From Bacillus timonensis (GTDB lineage: Bacteria > Bacillota > Bacilli > Bacillales > Bacillaceae_L), in contig NZ_HE610986.1 of assembly GCF_000285535.1 (NCBI RefSeq), positions 461,760 to 525,759 of the forward strand: a DNA stretch of 64,000 nt, written 5' to 3'. Each line of letters starts with the position of its first letter. Positions within the stretch are counted from its first letter, which is position 1. Made by a program: the position numbers and the translations under genes. Below, one piece after another: positions 34,850-44,177 of this stretch. The notes below the pieces were generated by a model. That model did no database searches, had not been told where the DNA came from, and worked only from the letters and a program-made list of their open reading frames with translations.

Positions 34850-36292
34850 TTATTTAAATAGGACTTCCATTGCTTTTTTGAGCTGGAGGTCGTTCTTTTC
34901 ATCTCGAATTGCTTCGATTACTTTTGCTTCGATGGCGCCGGCTGTTTTTTCATTGATGGTGCCGGTTGCATCTAGTTTATTTGCTTGTTGAAAGGCTTTT
35001 ACTGCAATGACAGTTTCTCCACTGAAGTAGCCATCTTCACGACCAGGGTCGAATCCTAACCCACTCAACATGATTTGTGCATTTTTGATTTTTTCATTAT
35101 TCATGTTTTGTGTCAGTTCTTTCTCGAACTGAATTGGGTTTGCGTAGAAGTATTCAGGTTGTTTCACCTTGACGGTCGGCTTGATTCCTTTTTTATGAAT
35201 CCAGTTTCCGTCTGGCGTTAACCACTTGAACATCGTTAGCTTCAAGTTACTTCCGTCACCCATGTCTCTTGCTTGTTGAACGGTTCCTTTACCAAATGTC
35301 TTTTCACCGACTAGGTCATAACCGCCTGCTTCTTTTAATGCACCTGCTAAAATCTCAGAGGCTGAAGCACTACCTTCGTTTGTTAACACAACAATCGGAT
35401 AATCCTTTGGTTTTTCAAGAGTGGAGAAGAAACGTTGTTTTTCGCCATCCCTGTTTTCGATTTGAACATAAGGCTTATCTTTTGTAACAAGCTGTTTTAA
35501 GATTTCCTCAACACTTTCTAATAAGCCACCTGGGTTACCACGAACATCGATAATGAGACCTTCAATGCCCTTGTCCTCCAATTCACTTAAGCCGGTGACG
35601 AAATCTGCTGCTGTGTCTTGTGCGAAAGATGTAATCTCAATATATCCAAGCTTTTTATTATTATATTCCTTCAAGTCTGTGTAAACAGTCTCGATTGGAA
35701 TCGTATCACGTGTTACTTTTACATCCATCAGATCTTGTACACCTGGTCTCATGACTTGTAGTGTAACAATGGTTCCTTTTTCACCACGAATTTTCAATAC
35801 CGCTTCATATAAATCAAGGCCTTCGATGTTTTCACCGTCAATTTTTATGATTTGGTCATTTGGCTTTAGGCCTGCTTTTTCGGCTGGTGAATCCTTGAAT
35901 GGGGCAACAATTGTGACTTTGCCTTCCATCATGCTTACCTCGGCGCCAATTCCTTCAAAAGATGATTCTAATGAATCATTAAACTGGGCAGCTGTTTCTT
36001 CATCCATATATGCAGAATACGGGTCATCCAAAGTGCTGACCATCCCTTGAATGGCACCTTCAATTAATTGTTTTTCATCAACCTTTTCAACATAACTAGA
36101 TAAAATCATGTTGTATGCTTGACCGATTTTAGATAGATTGTCTGTGTTCTCTTTACTATTACCATTGTTTGAGCTTGGCTGTTGAACGAGTGGTTGTTCA
36201 TTAGTATCAAGCAATTGAACTACTAAAAACGTAGCGCTCGCGCCTAATAGTAAGGATAGTACCATGTATAATGCGACAACTTTACGACTCAC
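34850..36292 (-). CDS. ctpB: C-terminal processing serine protease CtpB, S41 family
   Basis: 480 residues. N-terminal signal/anchor (VALYMVLSLLLGASATFLVVQLL), PDZ domain (about 100-185, GIGAEVSMMEGKVTIVAPFKDSPAEKAGL), then the protease core with the catalytic Ser in VLTNEGSASASEILAGAL and the Lys in GEKTFGKGTVQ, and a C-terminal peptidoglycan-binding-like domain (NAQIMLSGLGFDPGREDGYF). In B. subtilis CtpB cleaves SpoIVFA to activate sigma-K. GTG 36292 is the start behind GGAGGAGG. It is followed by minJ as in B. subtilis but is separated from ftsX by 7 kb of other genes. Confidence 0.92.
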   Translation of the reverse strand: MSRKVVALYMVLSLLLGASATFLVVQLLDTNEQPLVQQPSSNNGNSKENTDNLSKIGQAYNMILSSYVEKVDEKQLIEGAIQGMVSTLDDPYSAYMDEETAAQFNDSLESSFEGIGAEVSMMEGKVTIVAPFKDSPAEKAGLKPNDQIIKIDGENIEGLDLYEAVLKIRGEKGTIVTLQVMRPGVQDLMDVKVTRDTIPIETVYTDLKEYNNKKLGYIEITSFAQDTAADFVTGLSELEDKGIEGLIIDVRGNPGGLLESVEEILKQLVTKDKPYVQIENRDGEKQRFFSTLEKPKDYPIVVLTNEGSASASEILAGALKEAGGYDLVGEKTFGKGTVQQARDMGDGSNLKLTMFKWLTPDGNWIHKKGIKPTVKVKQPEYFYANPIQFEKELTQNMNNEKIKNAQIMLSGLGFDPGREDGYFSGETVIAVKAFQQANKLDATGTINEKTAGAIEAKVIEAIRDEKNDLQLKKAMEVLFK

Positions 36293-36666
36293 CCTGTGTT
36301 CCTCCTCCGTTACGAATACAATACATACCGTTAATTTTTGTAGCTTTTATGTTCTTATTCATGCTTTACTCACGAATAATAGTCAAAAAGTCTTGATTTA
36401 GGGCATGACAATGACTAATTGACTATATGGGTAGAGTTGCAGGAAAAGGCACCACACATGCGTTAGTGCGATGCCTTTGTATAAAAATATGTAATGCTTG
36501 TACACTTTATGACAAAAAAGAGGCATCGCCTCAATATGCAGTTGGTAAATATTTCGTCGCTCCTTTACCATTATAAAAGTTTTTTTAGAATGAAGTAAAG
36601 AAAAAAGTGGTAACGAGTCGCCGAGCACAGTATGATAGAGGAAATCTTTTTTGAGGAGTGGTTGTA

Positions 36667-37095
36667 ATGGCATATGAAGTTCGTGAATTGAAGAATGCTG
36701 ATGAATGGAAAATGGCGTTTCCAATCATGAAGCAGCTACGAACCCATTTAGAACTCGAAGAATTTGTGGCATTGGTGACAGAAATGCAGCCTCAGGGGTA
36801 TCGATTGTTTGCTTTACTTGATGAGGGAAAGATTGTAGCTATTACAGGTGTCGCACAGCAGCTCAATCTTTATTATGGTAAGAACTTGTATGTGTATGAT
36901 TTGGTAACGAACGAGTCGAGTCGTTCAAAAGGCTATGGTGAAGCACTTCTTTCTTTTGTACATGAACTTGCACGAGACTTGGGCTGCGGCAAGGTTGCTC
37001 TTACATCAGGCCTTCAGCGTGGCGATGCACATCGCTTTTATGAGGACAAAATGGGATATGAACGGAAAAGTTATGCGTTTGTGAAGGACTTGTAG
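36667..37095 (+). CDS. GNAT family N-acetyltransferase
   Basis: 142 residues from ATG 36667, 8 bases after GAGGAG. Acetyl-CoA motif A: YVYDLVTNESSRSKGYGEALLSFVHELARDLGCGKVALTSG, with the R/Q-x-x-G-x-G/A loop seen as SRSKGYG. End: AHRFYEDKMGYERKSYAFVKDL, typical of GNAT small-molecule acetyltransferases. Substrate unknown. Confidence 0.9.
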   Translation: MAYEVRELKNADEWKMAFPIMKQLRTHLELEEFVALVTEMQPQGYRLFALLDEGKIVAITGVAQQLNLYYGKNLYVYDLVTNESSRSKGYGEALLSFVHELARDLGCGKVALTSGLQRGDAHRFYEDKMGYERKSYAFVKDL

Positions 37096-37122
37096 GTTGG
37101 AACGGTGCTTCGTTTTCAGGTA

Positions 37123-37163
37123 GGGTGCTTCGCGATATTTTCATTGCTTAGCACCCATTTTTT
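37123..37163 (+). terminator. Terminator of the acetyltransferase gene
   Basis: GGGTGCT (37123-37129) and AGCACCC (37150-37156) pair across a 20-base loop, followed by ATTTTTTA. Confidence 0.6.
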
Positions 37164-37180
37164 ACTATCAGCTGTGGGAG

Positions 37181-38060
37181 ACGCAAATACTTGAATTCTG
37201 GTGCAAAAAACCTAGTGGTGACGCAAAAAAACTTGTGGAGACGCAAATATCTGGATAATGAAGCATATATCTGAATTCTGACGCAAAAAACCTTGTGGGG
37301 ACGCAAATATCTGGATAACGAAGCATATATCTAAATTCAGACGCAAAAAACCTAGTGGTGACGCAAATATCTGGATAACGAAGCATATATCTGAATTCTG
37401 ACGCAAAAAACCTTGTGGGGACGCAAATACTTGGATAATGAAGCATATATCTGAATTCAGACGCAAAAAAACTTGTGGAGACGCAAATATCTGGATAATG
37501 AAGCATATATCTGAATTCTGACGCAAAAAACCTAGTGGGGACGCAAATACCTGGAAAACGAAGCATATATCTGAATTCAGACGCAAAAAACCTGGTGGAG
37601 ACGCAAATACCTGGAAAACGAAGCAAATATCCGAATTCCGACGCAAAAAACCCGGTGGAGACGCAAATACTTGGATAATGAAGCATATATCTGAATTCCG
37701 ACGCAAAAAACCTAGTGGTGACGCAAATATCTGGATAATGAAGCATATATCTGAATTCTGACGCAAAAAACCTGGTGGAGACGCAAATACCTGGATAACG
37801 AAGCATATATCTGAATTCTGACGCAAAAAACCTAGTGGAGACGCAAATACTTGGATAATGAAGCAAATATCCGAATTTCGACGCAAAAAACCCGGTGGAG
37901 ACGCAAATACATGGATAACAAATCAAATATCCGAATTCTGACGCAAAAAACCTAGTGGGGACGCAAATACATGGAAAACGAAGCAAATATCCAAATTCAG
38001 ACGCAAATACCTGGAAAACGAAGCAAATATCCGAATTCCGACGCAAAAAACCTAGCTTAG
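37181..38060. repeat. Tandem array of 44 x 20-bp monomers in 60-bp higher-order units
   Basis: 880 bases made of three 20-bp monomer types: ACGCAAATATCTGGATAATG, AAGCATATATCTGAATTCTG and ACGCAAAAAACCTAGTGGTG. All begin with a (C/A)GCA(A/T)A-like core and are arranged as a regular trimer. Lines 37261 to 37980 keep exact 60-base phase; the edges deviate by whole monomers. The minus strand is open in more than one frame (a 292-residue frame reads FASEFRYMLHYP-like repeats), but with no ribosome site and no frame preference I treat it as non-coding. Confidence 0.9.
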
Positions 38061-38156
38061 TTCTAGTAAAAACGAACTAATTCAGTGCAATTTAATAGAT
38101 AATTGTGTGAGAAACCTCTAAAATGGAACAATAAGTCATCTAAGGAGGTTTTCATT

Positions 38157-38759
38157 TTGGTACAAACAAAGACAAAAGTTGAAAATAATCGTAAAGCGGA
38201 TTATCCAATTGATCCACTTTTTATCAATCGTTGGTCTCCGCGTGCTTTTTTAGAAAAAGAAGTACCTGAAGAGGTTTTATTAAGTGTATTTGAGGCTGCA
38301 CGTTGGGCTCCATCTGGTTTTAACAATCAGCCATGGCGCTTTATTCTGGCGCGCACGAAAGAAAATCTTGAGCTGTTTCATTCATTTATTTTACCGGGCA
38401 ATCTCTCTTGGTGTAAAACAGCACCGGCGCTCGCCCTTATTGTTTCAGAGACTGAAACCGAACAAGGACCAAATCCATATCACGAGTTTGATGCCGGTAC
38501 GGCTTCTGGTTATCTTGAAATCCAGGCAGCTAAACAGGGGCTAAGCACACATGTGATGGGTGGAATTGATCGTGAAAAAGCACGTGAAGTTTTACAAATT
38601 CCTGAAAAGTTCGCAATCCATTCTGTGATTGTAATCGGATATCTTGGTGAAAAAGACACATTACCAGAAAACCTTCAGGAACGTGAACAACCAAATTCAC
38701 GTCGCCCATTAAATGAAATCTTGTTTGAAGGAAAGTTCAATCAAACGCTTATTAAATAG
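38157..38759 (+). CDS. Nitroreductase family protein
   Basis: FMN-dependent oxidoreductase, 200 residues from TTG 38157 (AAGGAGG 9 bases upstream). Family motifs: INRWSPRAFLEKEVPEEVLLSVFEAARWAPSGFNNQPWRF at the N-terminus, the FMN-binding SxR and NxxP-like elements, and GYLGEKDTLPENL near the end. Reduces nitro compounds or quinones with NAD(P)H. Its neighbours are catalases, which suggests a redox-stress setting. Confidence 0.92.
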   Translation: MVQTKTKVENNRKADYPIDPLFINRWSPRAFLEKEVPEEVLLSVFEAARWAPSGFNNQPWRFILARTKENLELFHSFILPGNLSWCKTAPALALIVSETETEQGPNPYHEFDAGTASGYLEIQAAKQGLSTHVMGGIDREKAREVLQIPEKFAIHSVIVIGYLGEKDTLPENLQEREQPNSRRPLNEILFEGKFNQTLIK

Positions 38760-38813
38760 CTGAACCCTCTCTAACAAGCAATTTTTGCGTTCAAACGCTT
38801 GTTTCACACAAAA

Positions 38814-38848
38814 AGCATCGGTCCCTTTTAAGACCGATGCTATTTTTT
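38814..38848. terminator. Bidirectional terminator between nitroreductase and catalase genes
   Basis: AGCATCGGTC / GACCGATGCT stem with an 8-base loop. T tract on the plus side (ATTTTTTT) and a shorter one on the minus side (TTTTTG). The two genes converge here. Confidence 0.9.
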
Positions 38849-38921
38849 TAATCTTCTATGAACCATAGCTCGAAAGTCACAGCATCCGCCGGAGACTTTA
38901 CCGTTATTCGACTTTATAAAT

Positions 38922-40544
38922 TTAATACCGGTCTGATTCCTGTCCCATATTTTTAGACTTTTCGACTGCCTCATTTGCAGCTGCAGAACTTGTATCGGTT
39001 GTATCCATCGCTTTTGCAAGGCCTTCTTTTACACGTCGGCCATAATCCTCATCTGCATTCGTGAAGTACTCAATCATTTTGGTTTGAATTTCTGGTGCGC
39101 AAACCTTCAAGTTGTCTACCAGATTACGGATGAGTTCCTCTCTTTCCGCATCCGAGAAGCTACGATATGTTTCACCTGCTTGTCCAAAATCATTTGGGCG
39201 GTCAATTTTTTCACGAACCAGCTTGTCATTATAATGAGGCTCATGAATCTTCCCCTCTTGCTTTGCTTCCTTCAAACCGCCAATCGTTGACGGCTCATAA
39301 TTGATATGTGGATTGCCGCTCGGTGGTACATCAACATGATAAGACATTTGTCCACCACGTTGATTGGTTGCCACTCGCTTTTTCGGAGCATTGATTGGCA
39401 GTTGCAGATAGTTTGTGCCAACCCGATGTCGCTGCGTATCTGAATAAGAGAACGTTCTCCCTTGAAGCATTTTATCATCTGAAAAATCAAGTCCATCCAC
39501 CAGCACACCCGTACCAAATGCAGATTGCTCCACTTCATTAAAATAATTATCAGGGTTCTTGTTTAATACCATTTTTCCAACCTTTAAAAATGGGAACTTA
39601 TCCGTTGGCCAAAGCTTTGTATCGTCGAGCGGATCAAAATCAAGCTCCGGATGGTAATCGTCACTCATAATTTGCACACAGAGTTCCCACTCCGGATAAT
39701 CTCCACGTTCAATAGCTTCATATAAATCTTGAGTTGCATGGCTTACATTTGTCGCTTGAATTTCATTTGCTTCTTTCTGCGTTAAATTTTTGATTCCTTG
39801 TTTTAATGGTTCCCAGTGATACTTCACTAAGACAGCCTCGCCATCCTTATTGACCCATTTATATGTATTAACGCCTGATCCTTGCATTTGGCGGTAGTTT
39901 GCCGGAATTCCCCATGGTGAAAAGAGGAAAGTTATCATATGTGTTGCTTCCGGTGTTTTTGATAAAAAGTCAAACATTCTTTCAGGGTTTGATAGATTTG
40001 AGACTGGGTCTGGCTTAAACGCATGGATCATATCGGGAAACTTCATGGCGTCACGGATGAAGAAGATTTTCAGATTGTTACCGACTAAATCCCAGTTCCC
40101 ATCTTCCGTATAAAATTTCACTGCAAATCCACGTGGATCTCGTGCTGTTTCAGGTGACTCCATAGCTCCTGCAACCGTTGAAAAACGGACAAATACGGGG
40201 GTCTTTTTTCCAGCTTCTTGAAACAGCTTTGCACGAGTATATTTAGAAATCGGTTCATCCCCAACCTTTCCGTACGCTTCAAAATATCCATGCGCACCAG
40301 CACCTCTTGCATGCACCACACGTTCTGGAACTCGCTCACGGTCAAAATGGGACATTTTTTCAAGGAAATCGTAATTTTCCAAGGTAGAAGGTCCACGATT
40401 CCCGACCGTACGGATATTTTGATTATCCGTTACAGGATGTCCTTGCCTATTGGTTAACGAATCAGCAGATTCTCCTGTGCCTAAACGGTCATCATGAGGA
40501 CCGCCCACTCCTTCTACACTGCCGTGATGTTTTTTATCGTTCAT
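38922..40544 (-). CDS. katX: Catalase, KatX-like (spore type)
   Basis: Heme catalase, 540 residues from ATG 40544 behind AAAGGAAG. Catalytic His in [15 protein letters not shown], Asn in [21 protein letters not shown], and proximal Tyr in [24 protein letters not shown]. An N-terminal extension ([30 protein letters not shown]) and length resemble B. subtilis KatX (547), the catalase of dormant spores. I could not identify a convincing sigma-F or sigma-B promoter upstream. The symbol is by similarity of the extension; KatE-type is the alternative. Confidence 0.85.
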   Translation of the reverse strand: MNDKKHHGSVEGVGGPHDDRLGTGESADSLTNRQGHPVTDNQNIRTVGNRGPSTLENYDFLEKMSHFDRERVPERVVHARGAGAHGYFEAYGKVGDEPISKYTRAKLFQEAGKKTPVFVRFSTVAGAMESPETARDPRGFAVKFYTEDGNWDLVGNNLKIFFIRDAMKFPDMIHAFKPDPVSNLSNPERMFDFLSKTPEATHMITFLFSPWGIPANYRQMQGSGVNTYKWVNKDGEAVLVKYHWEPLKQGIKNLTQKEANEIQATNVSHATQDLYEAIERGDYPEWELCVQIMSDDYHPELDFDPLDDTKLWPTDKFPFLKVGKMVLNKNPDNYFNEVEQSAFGTGVLVDGLDFSDDKMLQGRTFSYSDTQRHRVGTNYLQLPINAPKKRVATNQRGGQMSYHVDVPPSGNPHINYEPSTIGGLKEAKQEGKIHEPHYNDKLVREKIDRPNDFGQAGETYRSFSDAEREELIRNLVDNLKVCAPEIQTKMIEYFTNADEDYGRRVKEGLAKAMDTTDTSSAAANEAVEKSKNMGQESDRY

Positions 40545-40828
40545 CTTGCACTTCCTTTCAAACTGAAATATCAATGTAATTATTTCCAACTGACTCTTTT
40601 CTATGTAAGCAAAAAACAGGATAATTTGTCGAAATTTTTCGTATTCTCAAAGAAGGATTAAAAACACTTCTAATTGAAAAGTAATAGAGTAGAGTGTCCA
40701 AGCATAGGTTAATAGTACGGTTTATTTTTATATAGATAACATCTTACACTGTAAGCGTTATAGTAGTGATATACTCTATTCTAACGTTATAATGAAAACA
40801 GCAAATCTAAGAATCTATTTTTCCTAGT

Positions 40829-40843
40829 TTATAATTATTATAA
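40829..40843. promoter_or_regulatory. PerR box of katA
   Basis: TTATAATTATTATAA, a perfect match to the PerR consensus TTATAATNATTATAA. It lies about 75 bases upstream of the katA start, next to a likely -35 TTGATT (40851). Peroxide-inducible, Mn/Fe-dependent repression by PerR is expected. Confidence 0.9.
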
Positions 40844-40918
40844 AAAAGTATTGATTTTTTATTTGTAGATGTTATCATAATATATGTATTCAAAAACAAT
40901 AAACAAGAGGTGATCTAG

Positions 40919-42379
40919 TTGAGTAACAATAAACTAACGACAAGTTGGGGAGCTCCAGTAGGAGATAACCAAAACTCAATCACAGCTGGTTCAAGAGGAC
41001 CAGTATTAATCCAGGACGTACACCTCCTAGAAAAATTAGCACATTTTAATAGAGAACGTGTTCCTGAACGTGTCGTACACGCGAAAGGTAGTGGCGCGCA
41101 CGGTTATTTTGAAGTAACAAATGATGTTTCAAAATATACAAAAGCAAAAGTATTCAATGGCGTTGGCAAACGCACTCCTTTATTCATCCGTTTCTCAACG
41201 GTTGCTGGGGAAAATGGATCTGCTGATACAGTCCGTGACCCACGTGGTTTCGCTGTTAAATTTTACACAGAAGAAGGAAACTACGATATCGTCGGAAACA
41301 ACACACCTGTTTTCTTTATCCGCGATGCGATAAAGTTCCCTGATTTTATCCATACACAAAAACGTCATCCTCAAACACATCTTAAGAATCCAACAGCTGT
41401 TTGGGATTTCTGGTCTCATTCACCTGAATCTTTACACCAAGTAACTTGGTTAATGGGTGACCGTGGGATTCCTGCAACATGGCGTCACATGCACGGGTAT
41501 GGAAGTCATACTTTTAAGTGGACAAATGCAGAAGGTGAAGGTGTTTGGATTAAGTACCACTTCCGTACTGAACAAGGCGTAAAGTGCTTAACAAATGAAG
41601 TGGCAACAAAGCTTGCTGGGGAAAATCCAGATTACCATACAGAAGATTTGTTTAACGCAATTGAAAAAGGGGACTTCCCTGCTTGGAAGCTTTACGTGCA
41701 AATCATGCCATTAGAGGATGCGAATACATACCGATTCGATCCATTCGATGTAACAAAAGTATGGTCTCAAAAAGACTATCCACTCATTGAAGTGGGACGC
41801 ATGGTATTAGACCGCAACCCTGAAAACTATTTTGCTGAGGTTGAACAAGCAACATTCTCACCTGGAACATTAGTACCTGGTGTCGATGTTTCACCTGACA
41901 AAATGCTTCAAGGACGTCTATTTGCATACCATGATGCACATCGTTACCGTGTTGGTGCGAATCACCAAGCACTACCAATCAACCGTGCAAGAGTTGACGT
42001 CAACAACTATCAACGTGACGGTCAAATGCGCTTTGATACCAATGGTGGCAGCTCCGTATATTACGAGCCTAATAGCTTTAGCGGTCCAAAAGAAGCGCCA
42101 GAAGCGAAACAACATGCTTTTGCTGTTGAAGGAATTGCCGAAAGTGTTGCTTATGATCAAGACGATCACTACACGCAAGCTGGTGACCTTTATCGCTTAA
42201 TGAGCGAGGAAGAGCGCACTCGTCTTGTTGAAACCATTGTAGGTGCAATGAAACCAGTTGAACTAGAAGAAATCAAGCTTCGTCAAATCGGCCACTTCTA
42301 CAAAGCAGACCCTGAATACGGAACTCGTATTGCAGAAGGTCTTGGACTAGAAGTACCTGGTGAAGTTTTAGCGAAATAA
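40919..42379 (+). CDS. katA: Vegetative catalase KatA
   Basis: Small-subunit heme catalase, 486 residues (B. subtilis KatA is 483). Start [60 protein letters not shown] includes the active-site His. Asn is in [21 protein letters not shown], and the heme-ligand Tyr in [18 protein letters not shown] 40919 follows AAGAGGTGATC. A perfect PerR box precedes it and a PerR-like gene follows, a self-contained peroxide-response unit. Confidence 0.95.
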   Translation: MSNNKLTTSWGAPVGDNQNSITAGSRGPVLIQDVHLLEKLAHFNRERVPERVVHAKGSGAHGYFEVTNDVSKYTKAKVFNGVGKRTPLFIRFSTVAGENGSADTVRDPRGFAVKFYTEEGNYDIVGNNTPVFFIRDAIKFPDFIHTQKRHPQTHLKNPTAVWDFWSHSPESLHQVTWLMGDRGIPATWRHMHGYGSHTFKWTNAEGEGVWIKYHFRTEQGVKCLTNEVATKLAGENPDYHTEDLFNAIEKGDFPAWKLYVQIMPLEDANTYRFDPFDVTKVWSQKDYPLIEVGRMVLDRNPENYFAEVEQATFSPGTLVPGVDVSPDKMLQGRLFAYHDAHRYRVGANHQALPINRARVDVNNYQRDGQMRFDTNGGSSVYYEPNSFSGPKEAPEAKQHAFAVEGIAESVAYDQDDHYTQAGDLYRLMSEEERTRLVETIVGAMKPVELEEIKLRQIGHFYKADPEYGTRIAEGLGLEVPGEVLAK

Positions 42380-42389
42380 GTAGAAAAGC

Positions 42390-42600
42390 AGAAGCGCTAG
42401 AAAAAGGAACATCGACTAATTACCGCCACGTCCTGTGGCGAACGTCGATGTCAGCACATCCTGCGCAAGTCCGACAAGCACAAGAAAAGCTGTCAAAAGG
42501 CACGTTCTTTGACCTTCTGGACAGATTGGCTTGTGACCTCGAGCTGCTCAAAGCAAGCTTTTCGCAAGATATTCACAGAAGCCCATTCAGGATGAAAACT
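42390..42600. repeat. Dispersed composite repeat after katA
   Basis: CGCCACGTCCTGTGGCG (42425-42441) is a hairpin related, in inverse orientation, to the repeats at 53444 and 63957. It is followed by GACAAGCACAAGAAAAGC and GGCTTGTGACCTCGAGC, shared with 62513-62600. Non-coding. These sequences recur in many bacillus genomes to my knowledge. Confidence 0.7.
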
Positions 42601-42654
42601 GGCTAGGCGCAGATGCTAGACATTGTAGTTACAATTCATTTTATTCTCACATAA

Positions 42655-42684
42655 AATAGGTATCCGCAAACACGGATACCTATT
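42655..42684. terminator. Strong hairpin upstream of the perR-like gene
   Basis: Perfect 12-bp stem AATAGGTATCCG / CGGATACCTATT with a 6-base loop, ending 33 bases before the perR-like start. T tract is weak, so it may be the katA terminator or a leader hairpin. Confidence 0.6.
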
Positions 42685-42717
42685 CTTCTAAATTATGAAA
42701 CAAAGAGGTTGGTAATC

Positions 42718-43143
42718 TTGCAAGAAGAAAAAATGGCAGAACTCATACCTTTTTTAAAAGAACGCGGATTACGTATTACACCTCAACGAACATTAATCTT
42801 ACAGACTTTTCTTTCCTTGAAAGGCCATCCAACCGTGGATGACATACACCGTCACTTACCACAAATTAGCCTTGCCACCATCTATAACAATGTCAAACTA
42901 TTTGTCTCATTACGGATATTAAAAGAACTTCCTTATGGCAACGGGTTAAGCAAATATGAACTCGCCAACCAACCGAATCACTACCATATCTTATGTGAAT
43001 CATGTGGTGATATTATTGATTTTAACTACCCTGCTCTAACCCAAATCGAACATGTTGCCTGCAAACTAACTCACTTTAAAATTTACTCACATCAAATGGA
43101 AGTGTATGGGCTCTGTCAATCGTGTCAAAAGAAAAGAAGGTGA
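42718..43143 (+). CDS. perR: PerR-like Fur family peroxide-stress regulator
   Basis: 141 residues from TTG 42718 (AAAGAGG upstream). HTH: RITPQRTLILQTFLSLKGHPTVDDIHRHLPQISLATIYNNVKLF. Zinc site Cys pairs CESC and CQSC are present. Metal site: His37 (GHPT), HYH and the Asp104 equivalent (CGDIIDF) that marks PerR rather than Fur. The Asp85 ligand of B. subtilis PerR appears to be Glu here (SKYEL). It follows katA with its PerR box. Whether this is the genome's main PerR or a second copy is unknown. Confidence 0.85.
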   Translation: MQEEKMAELIPFLKERGLRITPQRTLILQTFLSLKGHPTVDDIHRHLPQISLATIYNNVKLFVSLRILKELPYGNGLSKYELANQPNHYHILCESCGDIIDFNYPALTQIEHVACKLTHFKIYSHQMEVYGLCQSCQKKRR

Positions 43144-43150
43144 TGTTAAA

Positions 43151-43246
43151 ATGGCAAAAACAATCTGTCCCATTTGCAAAACCGAAATCAAAATCCTCAA
43201 ACACAGTACAAGTTGTGAATGTGGAATGAAATTAAAGAAATTTTGA
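43151..43246 (+). CDS. 31-residue Cys-rich mini-protein next to perR
   Basis: ATG 43151 lies 7 bases after the perR stop with AAGGTGAT upstream. Encodes 31 residues, MAKTICPICKTEIKIL then CECGMKLKKF, with a CPIC knuckle and a CEC pair able to form a single zinc site. The context (co-transcribed with a zinc-containing peroxide regulator, then terminator) supports a real gene. Function unknown; too short for usual gene finders. Confidence 0.6.
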   Translation: MAKTICPICKTEIKILKHSTSCECGMKLKKF

Positions 43247-43256
43247 AATAAAAAAA

Positions 43257-43283
43257 AGCGCACCTTTATAGGTACGCTTTTTC
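43257..43283. terminator. Bidirectional terminator between perR unit and ftsX
   Basis: AAGCGCACC and GGTACGCTT form a stem around TTTATA, with TTTTTC on the plus side and TTTTTTTT on the minus side. The two units converge here. Confidence 0.85.
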
Positions 43284-44177
43284 TTATACTTTTAAGAATC
43301 TACGAACAGACATTAAGCTTCCCCAAATTCCAATAAATGCACCAATGACAAGCAATAATGCTGTTACTTGGAAAGCAAATGGATTAAATGGTAATAACTC
43401 TAGGAATGTTCCATTGAGTTGTGGCTGAATCACATCGTACAAGAAATTGTAGAAACCTAAGATAATTCCAATTGGAAGGATTGAACCAAGAACACCAAGG
43501 AATAATCCTTCTAGGAAGAATGGCCAGCGAATAAACCAGTTTGTCGCTCCAACTAGCTTCATGATCTCGATTTCTCTTCTTCTCGCGAAAATTGTAATTT
43601 TAATTGTATTTGAAATTAAGAACATGGCCGTGAAAAGGAGACCGATAATCAGACCAATACCAATGTTTCTTGAAACACCGACTGTACTGAAAATCCTTTC
43701 AACTTTCCCTTTCCCATAGTTCACACTGTGAACATTGTCCATTTTTTCAACTTGCTGTGCAACTGTCATGATGTCTTGAGGTTTCTTTGTTTCTACCACA
43801 AACACATCATAAAGGGGGTTGCTTTGCTGATACAACGCAAACACTTTTCCATCCTCACCAAAGCTATCGATCATTTTTTCAAGTTCTTGGTCTTTCGATG
43901 AAAATGTTACGTCAGCAACCTGCGGGATTTTTACAATTTTTTCTTTTAAGGCATCCTGCTGTTCCTTTGTTGACGTTAGTTCCACATGAACACTAATGCG
44001 GACATCTTTTTCAAGAGAAGTCGCCATGCTGTTTAAGTTCATCATGATGACTAAAAATACCCCTACTAGAAGTAGTGTTACGGTCACGGCACTGACAGAT
44101 GCAAATGTCATCCAGCCGTTACGCCCAAGGTTTTTTGTACTTTCACGAAAATGACGGCGGAGTGTATTAAGCTTCAT
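43284..44177 (-). CDS. ftsX: Cell-division ABC-like membrane subunit FtsX
   Basis: 297 residues from ATG 44177, inside the 3' end of ftsE, behind AGGGGTGAT. Four helices: one N-terminal (ASVSAVTVTLLLVGVFLVIMM), an extracellular ECL1 domain (about 50-165), then three C-terminal ones with IFARRREIEIMKLVGATNWFIRWPFFLEG, the FtsX signature. FtsEX activates the CwlO hydrolase during elongation in B. subtilis. In B. subtilis ctpB follows; here the perR/katA block intervenes. Confidence 0.95.
   Translation of the reverse strand: MKLNTLRRHFRESTKNLGRNGWMTFASVSAVTVTLLLVGVFLVIMMNLNSMATSLEKDVRISVHVELTSTKEQQDALKEKIVKIPQVADVTFSSKDQELEKMIDSFGEDGKVFALYQQSNPLYDVFVVETKKPQDIMTVAQQVEKMDNVHSVNYGKGKVERIFSTVGVSRNIGIGLIIGLLFTAMFLISNTIKITIFARRREIEIMKLVGATNWFIRWPFFLEGLFLGVLGSILPIGIILGFYNFLYDVIQPQLNGTFLELLPFNPFAFQVTALLLVIGAFIGIWGSLMSVRRFLKV

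Noticed and set aside
36293-36666. Regulatory RNA between ctpB and the acetyltransferase gene
   Set aside because: Only short hairpins (for example GAGGC-ATC-GCCTC near 36523) are visible; nothing matches a known riboswitch.
36398-36724. 108-residue minus-strand frame in the same gap
   Set aside because: It overlaps the start of the acetyltransferase gene and lacks a ribosome site and family features.
37168-38046. 292-residue repeat protein on the minus strand of the 60-bp array
   Set aside because: The 60-base period keeps several frames open at once, no ribosome site is seen and the peptide is Cys/Phe-rich with no known fold. Treated as a non-coding array.
38103-38156. Upstream extension of the nitroreductase frame
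   Set aside because: The TTG at 38157 has an ideal AAGGAGG; the upstream ATG has none.
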